Shown piece by piece: positions 51,585 through 60,150 of a stretch of 64,000 bases of DNA. The position numbers and the translations under genes are program-made. The stretch is from a bacterium (lineage in GTDB: Bacteria; Patescibacteriota; Microgenomatia; UBA1406; GWC2-37-13). The number at the start of each line of letters is the position of its first letter. Positions within the stretch are counted from its first letter, which is position 1. The notes below the pieces were generated by a model, which saw nothing but the letters and a program-made list of their open reading frames with translations, was not told where the DNA came from and made no database searches. The stretch covers positions 1 to 64,000 of the forward strand of contig JAJYIQ010000001.1 in assembly GCA_021789995.1 (NCBI GenBank), in the 5' to 3' direction.

Positions 51585-51998
51585 ATGGACGTTGAAAAGC
51601 TGGTTCTTTTTCAAAAAGCATATGACTTTTTACTCTGGCTCTATTTTCTGGTACAACATCTGCCCAAACGACATAAACCGGTCCTCGGTAAATATCTTGA
51701 AGAATCAGCCATCTCGCTGTTACTTCTTATTATTCATGCCAATAAAGCGTCTGACAGGCGAAGACACCGGATTCAAAAGGAAATCTCCGATGAGCTGGAT
51801 CTCCTGCGAATATTGATCCGTCTCACCAAAGACCTGCGCTTTATGAGTGTTAAACAATACGCGTTTTCGGCAGAAAAACTCAACGAGATGGGAAAGATCC
51901 TGTACGGATGGAGTAATTTTCAAAGAAATACAGCCCGCAAAAACAGTCCGCAAAAGAAACCACTTGCAAACAAGGTCGAAAATCTGCGATTATTTTAA
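51585..51998 (+). CDS. avd: DGR accessory variability determinant (Avd), four-helix bundle protein
   Basis: 137 residues, all helical, basic C terminus. VLFQKAYDFLLWLYFLVQHLPKRHKPVLGKYLEESAISLLLLIIHANKASD is the typical start of bAvd-type proteins (S23-like fold). Avd forms a pentameric barrel that binds reverse transcriptase and template RNA and is needed for mutagenic cDNA synthesis. TR starts 22 bases after its stop. No Shine-Dalgarno was seen; promoter module A is ~85 bases upstream. Confidence 0.9.
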   Translation: MDVEKLVLFQKAYDFLLWLYFLVQHLPKRHKPVLGKYLEESAISLLLLIIHANKASDRRRHRIQKEISDELDLLRILIRLTKDLRFMSVKQYAFSAEKLNEMGKILYGWSNFQRNTARKNSPQKKPLANKVENLRLF

Positions 51999-52020
51999 GA
52001 GGGGAAGATTAAAAACACTT

Positions 52021-52142
52021 GAGTGTTTTCCTGCGCGGGGGGAATTGGAATAACACCTCGAACACAGGAGCGTTCACACTGAACTTGAATTGGACGACCA
52101 CTAATACGAACAACAATGTTGGGTTCCGCTGCGCCAGTGATC
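52021..52142 (+). repeat. DGR template repeat (TR)
   Basis: 122 bp aligned without gaps to the variable repeat 3825 bp downstream. Thirteen positions differ; twelve are adenines in TR (52044, 52049, 52050, 52052, 52061, 52076, 52078, 52089, 52104, 52109, 52112, 52116), one is T52046. The last 26 bp, ending GCGCCAGTGATC, are identical in both and form the initiation-of-mutagenic-homing region. The hypervariable codons are AAT/AAC, which cannot mutate to a stop by single or double adenine changes. An open frame through TR is incidental. Confidence 0.97.
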
Positions 52143-52327
52143 AAAAATTGCGCCAGATGAGTCGGTATTCGTTTAAGGATGAATACCCCGGATCTAATAA
52201 GGATCACCGTATGTCTTCTCCTTTTTCGCTTTATCGCGGAAAAACAGAAAGCCTGTATTCTTGCTCCGCCACCGGCGGGACAAGGTAAGTAGGTGTAGCC
52301 GGGTCGGTCATGTATGATTAAGAATAG

Positions 52328-52350
52328 GTAGCCGATCCGGCTACTTTTTT
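52328..52350 (+). terminator. Terminator between TR and the reverse transcriptase gene, with an alternative partner
   Basis: GTAGCCG-ATC-CGGCTAC followed by six T, ending 8 bases before the RT start. Upstream, GTAGCCGGGTCGG (52295-52307) can pair with the right arm over 13 positions, giving two mutually exclusive folds, one of which may let polymerase read through into RT. Confidence 0.75.
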
Positions 52351-52357
52351 ATATCCC

Positions 52358-53410
52358 ATGTATGACATTATCTGTAGTTTATCGACGCTTCTTTATTCCT
52401 ATTATCAGGCGAGACTTTGCAAACGATACAAAGATAATATCCTGCGCTTTGGGTTTTTCCTCGAAAGTAATCTTTTAAGACTGCAGCGTGATTTGCAAAC
52501 GGAAATGTATACGCCCTCTTCCTATGTCTGTTTTACCATCTTTGATCCCAAAGTGCGGAAAGTCGCAGCTCCGGCATTTCGCGACCGCGTGCTCCAGCAT
52601 GCGGTTGTTTCCCAGATCGAACCGCTGTTTGAAAAACAGTTTATCTATGATTCCTATGCGTGCCGGAAAGGAAAGGGCACACATTTTGGCATGAAGCGGG
52701 TGAAAAAGTTTCTTCAGGCAGCTCATTCTTTGTATCCCGATACAAATGTGTATTGCCTGCGCATGGACGTTGATAAATTTTTTGCCAGCGTTTCCTGGGA
52801 TGTACTGCTTCATTTAATATTCCGGCAGGTAGCATGTCCCAAGACGAGGCGCCTTCTGGAAAAAATCGTCACGCAACACCGCTGTTTTGATACCCATAAC
52901 CATCCAATAGCGCCTCCACCGGATATTATCTGCCCTGCCAGGCGGCGGGGTCTTCCCATAGGCAATCTCACCAGCCAGCTCTTTGCCAATATTTACCTCA
53001 ATGAACTTGATCATTTCGTTAAAGAAACCTTGCATATCAGCTGGTATGCCCGCTATATGGATGATTTTCTTGTTATTCATCCTGAAAAAACATACCTGAA
53101 AATCATAAAACAACAACTTGAGTCTTTTCTCAATGAGAAACTCCACCTGCGTCTCAGTTACAAAAAAGTCGTCATATCCAACGTACAAGACGGTATCCCG
53201 TTTGTCGGCTACCGCATCTTCTATGACCACGTGCTTATTCGGGGAAGTACCCTTATCAGAAGCCAGAGAAAGCTCAAAAGCAGACGGCGGGCCAGAAAAT
53301 ACGAGCGGATTTCCAAAAGGACGTATAAAGCCGGTGTTGCCTCAATTAACGGGCATCTTCGCTTTGCCAACAGCCATCATCTTGCCAAAAAACTGCTGCA
53401 CTGGAAATAA
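52358..53410 (+). CDS. DGR reverse transcriptase
   Basis: 350 residues, RT palm and fingers only. RMDVDKFF (Asp137) and YMDD (233-236) give the catalytic aspartates. Motif 4 reads GLPIGNLTSQ (198-207), where DGR enzymes have SQ and group II intron enzymes have QG...SP; there is no maturase, HNH or integrase part. It copies TR RNA with errors at adenines. Downstream of avd and TR, the usual DGR order. Confidence 0.97.
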   Translation: MYDIICSLSTLLYSYYQARLCKRYKDNILRFGFFLESNLLRLQRDLQTEMYTPSSYVCFTIFDPKVRKVAAPAFRDRVLQHAVVSQIEPLFEKQFIYDSYACRKGKGTHFGMKRVKKFLQAAHSLYPDTNVYCLRMDVDKFFASVSWDVLLHLIFRQVACPKTRRLLEKIVTQHRCFDTHNHPIAPPPDIICPARRRGLPIGNLTSQLFANIYLNELDHFVKETLHISWYARYMDDFLVIHPEKTYLKIIKQQLESFLNEKLHLRLSYKKVVISNVQDGIPFVGYRIFYDHVLIRGSTLIRSQRKLKSRRRARKYERISKRTYKAGVASINGHLRFANSHHLAKKLLHWK

Positions 53411-53573
53411 AATCCGCCGCTTCAGTGATTGAAAAAGAGCCTCATTTAGCGGCGCCTACGGAGAAAACTGAAACTAGAAGTTCCCTACGGCGAAAAATAC
53501 AACACTGATTGCACTAATACAGAAAGTGTATTCTCAGGCAGTAATTTAACTGCAAAAATGCTATAATGAAAAC

Positions 53574-53837
53574 ATGATCAATTGGTCGACTGATGAGCTA
53601 ACATTTAAGAAAAAATACCCTAAGGAATACAAAATTTGGCGGTTAGTTCAGCTTATTAATTACGGTATTGGTACGGAAAAACTAAACGAATTGGATATTC
53701 GAAAGAATTGGGATACAATAAAAGACAGGCTCGATCCGTATAAAAAGCGAGCGCTTGAGTACCTTATATGGGACAAACTATACTCACTCCCAAACAATCT
53801 GAGTTTTTGGAACTTGTCCAAGGAGACAGCCAGATAG
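53574..53837 (+). CDS. Small protein preceding AbiEii, antitoxin candidate
   Basis: 87 residues (INWSTDELTFKKKYPKEYKIWRLVQLINYGIGTEKLNELDIRKNWDTIKDRLD...). It overlaps the AbiEii start by 70 bases, and TATAAT is 6 bases before its ATG. No clear wHTH signature is visible. Position suggests the partner of the toxin; the function is inferred. Confidence 0.65.
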   Translation: MINWSTDELTFKKKYPKEYKIWRLVQLINYGIGTEKLNELDIRKNWDTIKDRLDPYKKRALEYLIWDKLYSLPNNLSFWNLSKETAR

Positions 53838-54439
53838 TCAAACATTTCTACTTGACTGGCGGTACGGCTTTGGCAGAGTTCTACTTACACCACCGATTAT
53901 CGGAAGATATTGATTTATTTACAGAAAAGCAGGAAGTGGATCAGTCACTAACTGACGCCTTTCTTAAAAAAAATTCATCGCGTCTCCACGTTACAAAAAT
54001 TGACAGGTCTCAATTTATGGGGCTTTATAGTTATCACCTGACATACACCGATGGTAAGACTCTTAAAATAGATTTTAACTATTATCCGTTTCCTAAAATT
54101 GAACAAGGAACAAAGTTTGGTAGTTTATGGGTTGATAGTCTTACAGATATAGCTGCAAACAAAATTCATACACTTTTTATGAAGCCTCGAACAAGGGACT
54201 ACATCGATCTTTACTTTATTTTTAAGCATCAAAAATTTGACCTCGAAAAATTAATACTGTTGGCTAAAGCGAAGTTTGATTGGGATATAGATAAAATGAA
54301 CCTTGCCAATCAGTTTATTCGCGTAAAAGATATTAAAAGGGAAGATTACCCTACAGTATTAGTCCCATTTAGCGTTGAAGAGATGGAAACGTTTTTCCTT
54401 AATTTAGTCAAAGGTTTGAAAAGCGAGATTCTTCAATAA
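53768..54439 (+). CDS. AbiEii/AbiGii-family nucleotidyltransferase (type IV-like toxin)
   Basis: 223 residues. FYLTGGTALAEFYLHHRLSEDIDLF carries the G-G and DxD nucleotidyltransferase motif of the AbiEii family; KPRTRDYIDLYFIFK follows in the C-terminal half. These enzymes add nucleotides to tRNA or other targets and cause growth arrest unless countered by AbiEi. It sits between the DGR reverse transcriptase and the target gene. Confidence 0.87.
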   Translation: MGQTILTPKQSEFLELVQGDSQIVKHFYLTGGTALAEFYLHHRLSEDIDLFTEKQEVDQSLTDAFLKKNSSRLHVTKIDRSQFMGLYSYHLTYTDGKTLKIDFNYYPFPKIEQGTKFGSLWVDSLTDIAANKIHTLFMKPRTRDYIDLYFIFKHQKFDLEKLILLAKAKFDWDIDKMNLANQFIRVKDIKREDYPTVLVPFSVEEMETFFLNLVKGLKSEILQ

Positions 54440-54569
54440 GATAAAACCCTCACATCAGGGTACCACAGAAAATCCAGATTATTGGCATAGACTAAAAATT
54501 GGATTTCCGCCTGCGTGGAAATGACAATCTGTGTCAAGAAGTGTAAGCTCTTGCCTCCTTCACTTTCCC

Positions 54570-54597
54570 TTGTATTTTTCCAGGCGTTTTCTATAAT
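54570..54597 (+). promoter_or_regulatory. Promoter of the DGR target operon
   Basis: TTGTAT (54570-54575), 16-bp spacer, TATAAT (54592-54597). Leader of about 48 nt with a small CCCAT/ATGGG hairpin (54608-54622) and AGGA before the GTG start. Unlike avd it has no GGACAGGACAAA box. Confidence 0.65.
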
Positions 54598-54652
54598 GAT
54601 AATAGTCGCCCATTTTACATGGGAGTATTGTAGTATTAATAGGAATGACACC

Positions 54653-57600
54653 GTGAAACATTTTATTTCAAGATTTAAACAATGGTTAGCCCGGTACTTT
54701 TTTGAACCCCGATTTCATTTTAGTCGGCTGCAGTTTAACCTCGTCAGCGTTTTTTTCGTCGGATTAGGTATTGTTATTGGCCTTTATTTCACTGCCTTTC
54801 ACCTTATTCCCACCATTTTTGCGGTTAACGACACCAGCAAAACCTGGACTTTCAATACGGCCAATGCCGGTAATTACACCTATGACAATACGTTGGTGGC
54901 GGTAGATAACAGCGGCGCCCGGCCCATAACCGGCGCCAATAAATTTACCAATCCTGCTTTTGCCAGCGACAACACGAGTTGGGCCACCGCTTCGGCCGCT
55001 CCTGCCGGCTGGGTTGAGGTTCCCGGCAACAGCACCTTTAGCACGACCAACTTCCTGGCCATGAAATACGACGCCAAATGCGCGGCTAATGCCACGCCAA
55101 CGGTCGGTCTCACCTCACCTGACACCGGCTATCATACCTACGCCAATAATACTACCGCCTGTACCAGTGCCAACAGCAGACAGGTCGTATCGGTCGCCTC
55201 GGGTTACCCCATTGCCAATATTAACCACACAGATGCGGCTTCCTACTGCGGCAATGTCTCCGTCGGCGGTTCGACTGCCCACCTTATAAGAAACGACGAG
55301 TGGCAGACCATTGCCCAGAATGCAGAAGGACAAAACACCAACTGGTCCGGCGGCAGCGTGGGCAGCGGTTATTTATATGCCGGCCATAATGATAATTCAC
55401 CGGCAACCGCGCTTCCCGCCTCAACGACCGATACCGGCAACTACCGCTGCGCCTATACCGACTCGGGCGGCTCAACCGAAGCACCGTCTCCCTGTCCCTC
55501 AAATACCGGGAGCGGCCAGTCTGGCTCAACAGGTAACCAGGTGAGAACGTTATCTCTTTCAAACGGCGCAGTCATCTGGGATATCGCCGGAAACGTCTGG
55601 GAGCATGTGGCCCGCAGCACCAACAATAGCGGCGATGACACCTCAACCATGACCACGCTTCCTGCCTGTTCCAACAACAGTGCCGGTTGGGAATGGTGCC
55701 AATACGGCGGCTCCACCAGCCCATATGTTTCAGCCTGGACCTCAGCAGTGCCTCAGGCAAATGTCGCACCGTCCCACAGTACCTATGATTCAAACTCTGG
55801 CGTAGGCCAGGTCTATACCTACGGCACCGGCGCCGGTCAAAGTACGAGTGTTTTCCTGCGCGGGGGGACTGGGGTTGACACCTCGGACACAGGAGCGTTC
55901 GCGCTGAACTTGAGTTGGACGACCACTACTACGTACTACAGTGTTGGGTTCCGCTGCGCCAGTGATCCCGTAGCCATCTCTCAATCTTGGTCTTCCTCAT
56001 CTGGTCGGGGGGGTTCGGGGGGGGATACGGTCTCCGTAGGTTCTGTTTCCGACGGCCTTTTAACCGAAAGCATCAATGTCGGGGACACTTCAACCTATGA
56101 TTTTTCCGCCTATGTGTATGACAACACCGCCGGCAATGTCGGCGGCACGGTTTCTTCTTCCATTGCCCAACTGTATGCCAACGGGTCAACCGTGACCACA
56201 ACCTATACCAGCGTCGGGTCGGGATGGTATAAACTCTCCGGCTCGGTTACCGGTGTGGCTTCCTCGGTAACTTACGGTCTTTTGGTTAAATCGGGTAAAA
56301 CCGTAAAAGTCGACGACTTCACCCTCAGTAAGCAAGGCACGTACAGTGTTTATACCACCAGCGCTTATTCCAATGCGCAGGTCGTCACCTGGGACAGTTT
56401 TTGTGAAGGAACCATAACCGGCGGCACCTGCTCCAATGACGGGGTGACGGCTTCCGGCAATGCCTCGGTCGGCTATCAGATTTGCACCGACAATGGCTCA
56501 AGCTGTGGCTACTCAAGCGGCTCACGGTGGCAATACTACACCGGCGGCGCCTGGACCAATGCAGCCGATGCTACCCAAACCAATACCGCGGCCCAACTCA
56601 CCCAAGCAGCCATGCAGGCTTTGTCTACCACCTCACAAAAAATTTCCGTCAAGGCGGTCATGGGTTTTGGCGGAGCTGATACACCGGCAATTACTAATTT
56701 AAGCGTGGGTTTGACCACCGATACGACCCCACCAACCACCAACGCTTCCAGTATCCTCGCGTATATCTCAAACGGCGGGTCAAGCCTGTCCTCAGGCGGC
56801 TGGACCAACGGCTCAAGCCCCTATTTTTCCTGGACCGCGGGAGCTGACAACGCCGGCGGATCGGGACTCAAGGGCTATTGTTTGTATTTAGGCACTGACT
56901 CAGCAGGCGATCCGGCTACAGCCAAAGGACTGTTGGGTACCAGTCCGGTTTCAACCACCGGTACCACCTGTCAGTTTATTGTTGCTGGAACCAGTATCGA
57001 TCTGGCCACTTCCTCCTACCAAGGGTCAACCTGGCTTTCGTCTTCTTCCTCACCCTACTACCTTAACATCAAAGCGGTGGATAACGGCGGCAATATTTAT
57101 GGCGGCAGTTCCGCCGCGTTTTCCTTTTATTTTGACAACACCGGCCCGACGAATGTTTCCTACATTTCCTGCGCCTCAGGCAACTTTTCCAATGTTACGG
57201 ACATGAGTTTTAACTGGCCAACGTCGGGGAGTGCAGCCTCCTCAGACAGTAACTCCGGCGTTTTAGGCTGGCAGTACCAGATAAATTCTTCTTCCGGCAG
57301 CTGGCAGGGAACCACCCACAGCTCAAGCCTAAATCTGGACTATATTCCGGCCACCGCCTCAGCATACACGCTGGTTTCCTCCCGCGACTCAGGAGCCATT
57401 AACACCGGCTCCAATGTTATCTATTTCCGCACGGTAGATAGTGCCGGCAATCTGTCTTCAGGTTCGACCATCCGTACCTGCAGCCTATCCTACGGCGGAG
57501 CGGCACCGACTTTTGGTTCAACCGACGTGGTCACGGTCACGCCGTCAACCTCAACGACCAATTCCTATGCCCTGTCCTGGCCGGCAGCCACCCCGACCTC

Positions 57601-59401
57601 CGGAAAAACCATTGCCCATTACTATTACATGGTCAATGTCTCTCCGCCGTCAACCTTAGCGACTCTGCAAGGCACTGCCACAACCTACATTGATAACGGC
57701 ACCAGTTTAACTGTCGCCGCGACATCTCTTGCCAATGCTACTAAAGGCACCAACACCGTGTATGTCGTCGCCATTGATAACGCCTCAACTCCCAATTATT
57801 CCCCTTCAAACTATATTACGGGGACATTCACCTTAAACTCCACCAATCCCGATCCGGTGCAAAGCCTGGTGGCTTCCGATTCGTCCATCAAAGATAAGTC
57901 ACAGTGGAATGTCACGCTCACGTGGGCAGCGCCGTCCTACCAGGGTGCAGGCAATTTGACGTACAAAGTCTATCGTTCAACCGACGATTCCACCTTTTCG
58001 TATGTAGGTTCCACATCAGGGTTGTCATATATTGATAACACACCCTCATCAACGCTCTACTATTATTATGTGGTTACGGTTGACGGAGCAAGCGCCGTAA
58101 GCAGCAACTCAACAACCGTTTCTCTGACCCCAACCGGCAAGTATACGACGGCGCCAACACTTTCTTCGGGTCCTTCTGCCGGTTCCATTACCACCAAGAA
58201 GGCAACGATTACCTGGTCAACCTCACGAAACGGCGATTCGCGGGTTGCCTACGGTACCACCTCCGGTTCGTACGGTTCGGTGGAAGCAGCTAACTCCGAC
58301 CAGGTTACCAGCCACTCGATCGACCTTTCAGGCTTAACGTCCGGCACAACCTATTATTACAAAGCCAAGTGGACCGACGGGGACGGCAACCAGGGTACCT
58401 CAGACGAAAAAAGCTTTACGACCACTTCAGCGCCCACGGTTTCGGCTGTTTCGGCAGGAAGCATTGGTTTAACCAGCGCGTATATCTCATTTACAATTTA
58501 CAACGGCTCCAAAGCCACGGTCCAATACGGATTGACTACGTCCTACGGGGGATCGACCTCCGTCTCAACCTCCAATACCGGATCAGGTGCCACCTATTCA
58601 GTGCCGTTAACAGGACTAACCGACGGCTCACCATACCATTACCGCATTGTCATGGAGGATGCTGACGGCAACCAATACAATAGCGATGACTATACCGACT
58701 TGGTGACGCTGCCCCGGCCGAAAGTCACCACCGTCCGTCTGGCCCAAGTGGAAAACACCGCTCAAACGACGATTTTAGTTACCTGGACCACTAATACTGA
58801 TATTTCCTCCATTGTCACCTATTGGCCGCAGGGCAATTCGGGCGCTGCCAAAGATGAGGTGAATGTTGCCTTAACCACCGGAGAGCACCAGATGATTATC
58901 CGGGGTCTGGAGCCGCAGACTGACTATATGCTGGTTGTCAAAGGGAGGGATAAGCTGGGGAATGAGGCCACATCCGACTCGCAGCGATTTACCACTGCCA
59001 CCGACACCCGGCCGCCACAGCTTCTGGAGCTGGCGGTGCAGGGCGAAACCATACCGCCGGTGGCCGGCACAGCCCAACACTCGATTGCCCAGCTCATTGT
59101 TTCCTGGAACACGGACAAACCGGGTACCTCCCAGGTGGAATTTTCAGAGGGCACCGGCACCACCTATTCCCAAAAAACCCAGGAAGACAGCAATCTCACC
59201 ATGAACCACCTGGTCGTTATTTCCGGCCTGACTCCTTCCCAGGTGTATCATCTGCGCGCCATTTCGGTTGACAAGTACGGCAATATCGGCAATTCGATTG
59301 ACACGGTGACCATTGCGCCTAAAGCTACTGACAACGCCTTAAACTTAGTCATTACCAGTTTGGGAGAGGCTTTTGGATTTTTAGGAGGATTAGGAAAATG
59401 A
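54653..59401 (+). CDS. DGR target: membrane-anchored variable FGE/C-type-lectin-fold protein with fibronectin-like stalk
   Basis: 1582 residues from the GTG at 54653 (AGGA upstream; the frame further up would have to begin inside the promoter). An N-terminal membrane helix (LVSVFFVGLGIVIGLYFTAFHLIPTIFA, about 25-50) is followed by an FGE-sulfatase-type domain (GNVWEHVA near 313; VFLRGG...VGFRCASD at 399-438 is the variable repeat), a jelly-roll-like region (about 456-560), Ig-like repeats and at least four fibronectin-III-like domains from about 1168 to the end. Ser/Thr/Gly/Asn-rich. Its stop overlaps the ABC ATPase start (ATGA). The variable face probably binds changing surface ligands. Confidence 0.93.
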   Translation: MKHFISRFKQWLARYFFEPRFHFSRLQFNLVSVFFVGLGIVIGLYFTAFHLIPTIFAVNDTSKTWTFNTANAGNYTYDNTLVAVDNSGARPITGANKFTNPAFASDNTSWATASAAPAGWVEVPGNSTFSTTNFLAMKYDAKCAANATPTVGLTSPDTGYHTYANNTTACTSANSRQVVSVASGYPIANINHTDAASYCGNVSVGGSTAHLIRNDEWQTIAQNAEGQNTNWSGGSVGSGYLYAGHNDNSPATALPASTTDTGNYRCAYTDSGGSTEAPSPCPSNTGSGQSGSTGNQVRTLSLSNGAVIWDIAGNVWEHVARSTNNSGDDTSTMTTLPACSNNSAGWEWCQYGGSTSPYVSAWTSAVPQANVAPSHSTYDSNSGVGQVYTYGTGAGQSTSVFLRGGTGVDTSDTGAFALNLSWTTTTTYYSVGFRCASDPVAISQSWSSSSGRGGSGGDTVSVGSVSDGLLTESINVGDTSTYDFSAYVYDNTAGNVGGTVSSSIAQLYANGSTVTTTYTSVGSGWYKLSGSVTGVASSVTYGLLVKSGKTVKVDDFTLSKQGTYSVYTTSAYSNAQVVTWDSFCEGTITGGTCSNDGVTASGNASVGYQICTDNGSSCGYSSGSRWQYYTGGAWTNAADATQTNTAAQLTQAAMQALSTTSQKISVKAVMGFGGADTPAITNLSVGLTTDTTPPTTNASSILAYISNGGSSLSSGGWTNGSSPYFSWTAGADNAGGSGLKGYCLYLGTDSAGDPATAKGLLGTSPVSTTGTTCQFIVAGTSIDLATSSYQGSTWLSSSSSPYYLNIKAVDNGGNIYGGSSAAFSFYFDNTGPTNVSYISCASGNFSNVTDMSFNWPTSGSAASSDSNSGVLGWQYQINSSSGSWQGTTHSSSLNLDYIPATASAYTLVSSRDSGAINTGSNVIYFRTVDSAGNLSSGSTIRTCSLSYGGAAPTFGSTDVVTVTPSTSTTNSYALSWPAATPTSGKTIAHYYYMVNVSPPSTLATLQGTATTYIDNGTSLTVAATSLANATKGTNTVYVVAIDNASTPNYSPSNYITGTFTLNSTNPDPVQSLVASDSSIKDKSQWNVTLTWAAPSYQGAGNLTYKVYRSTDDSTFSYVGSTSGLSYIDNTPSSTLYYYYVVTVDGASAVSSNSTTVSLTPTGKYTTAPTLSSGPSAGSITTKKATITWSTSRNGDSRVAYGTTSGSYGSVEAANSDQVTSHSIDLSGLTSGTTYYYKAKWTDGDGNQGTSDEKSFTTTSAPTVSAVSAGSIGLTSAYISFTIYNGSKATVQYGLTTSYGGSTSVSTSNTGSGATYSVPLTGLTDGSPYHYRIVMEDADGNQYNSDDYTDLVTLPRPKVTTVRLAQVENTAQTTILVTWTTNTDISSIVTYWPQGNSGAAKDEVNVALTTGEHQMIIRGLEPQTDYMLVVKGRDKLGNEATSDSQRFTTATDTRPPQLLELAVQGETIPPVAGTAQHSIAQLIVSWNTDKPGTSQVEFSEGTGTTYSQKTQEDSNLTMNHLVVISGLTPSQVYHLRAISVDKYGNIGNSIDTVTIAPKATDNALNLVITSLGEAFGFLGGLGK
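55846..55967 (+). repeat. DGR variable repeat (VR)
   Basis: 122 bp, residues about 399-438 of the target. Compared with TR it changes NWNN to TGVD, N to D, T to A, N to S, and the N-rich run TTNTNNN to TTTTYYS. The 3' 26 bp are identical to TR and are the homing site; sequence diverges directly after GTGATC. Confidence 0.97.
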
Positions 59402-60150
59402 ACGAAATTATCTGGGCAAAAAATATCGACAAATCATTTCATGTAGGAACGCAGGACGTTTCCATACTGAAAAACCTTTCGTTTGAAACGCATGCGGGCG
59501 ATTTTTTGATTATCTACGGTCCTTCGGGATGCGGTAAGTCAACACTTCTTCATATCATATTGGGACTTGAACCGCCCACCCACGGCCAGATACAGGTTTT
59601 ATCCCATAATATCTACAATTTATCCGAGGATGACCGCGCGGATTTTCGTAAACGCCACATCGGCATGGTGTACCAACAGGCCAACTGGATTCGTTCTTTG
59701 ACGGTCGTTGAAAACGTCGCCTTTCCCTTAACACTTCTGGGGGAAGAACGGTTATCCACCCTTGCCAAGGCGGAGAAGATGCTGGCGCGACTCGCAATGA
59801 AAGATTGGGCCAGCTATATCCCGACCGAGCTTTCAAGCGGCCAGCAGCAAAAAATTGCCTTGGCCCGCGCTTTAATCTCTGATCCGGAACTCATCATTGC
59901 CGACGAACCGACCGGCAATTTGGACTTTGACTCGGGTCAGGAGCTCATGCACCTTTTGACCGAACTCAACAATCAGGGGAAAACCATCCTTATGGTCACC
60001 CACGATCTGGAATATCTGAAGTTTGCCAAAACGGCAATCCATATGTTTAACGGCGAAATTAAAGATGAATATACCGACCACAAGCTCCAGGCATTATTAA
60101 AAGAAATTAAAAGCAAAAGGGGCAACGGCGAGGCCTTAAAAACACCATGA
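59398..60150 (+). CDS. MacB/LolD-type ABC transporter ATPase
   Basis: 250 residues: Walker A GPSGCGKST (41-49), Q-loop YQQANWIRSLTV, signature LSSGQQQK, Walker B LIIADEPTGNLD, H-loop VTHD. The sequence type is that of MacB/LolD/FtsE ATPases that pair with FtsX-fold permeases and act as mechanotransmitters, not as classic importers. Coupled by ATGA overlaps to the DGR target upstream and the permease downstream. Confidence 0.93.
   Translation: MNEIIWAKNIDKSFHVGTQDVSILKNLSFETHAGDFLIIYGPSGCGKSTLLHIILGLEPPTHGQIQVLSHNIYNLSEDDRADFRKRHIGMVYQQANWIRSLTVVENVAFPLTLLGEERLSTLAKAEKMLARLAMKDWASYIPTELSSGQQQKIALARALISDPELIIADEPTGNLDFDSGQELMHLLTELNNQGKTILMVTHDLEYLKFAKTAIHMFNGEIKDEYTDHKLQALLKEIKSKRGNGEALKTP

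Noticed and set aside
52019-52288. Open frame through the template repeat that could be called an 89-residue protein
   Set aside because: Its readable half is the TR read in the VR frame; the rest is non-coding, it begins with TTG and has no ribosome-binding site. Treated as TR RNA.
52358-53410. Group II intron or retron reverse transcriptase
   Set aside because: No maturase or endonuclease domain, no intron RNA ends, motif 4 is of the DGR SQ type, and a TR/VR pair is present.
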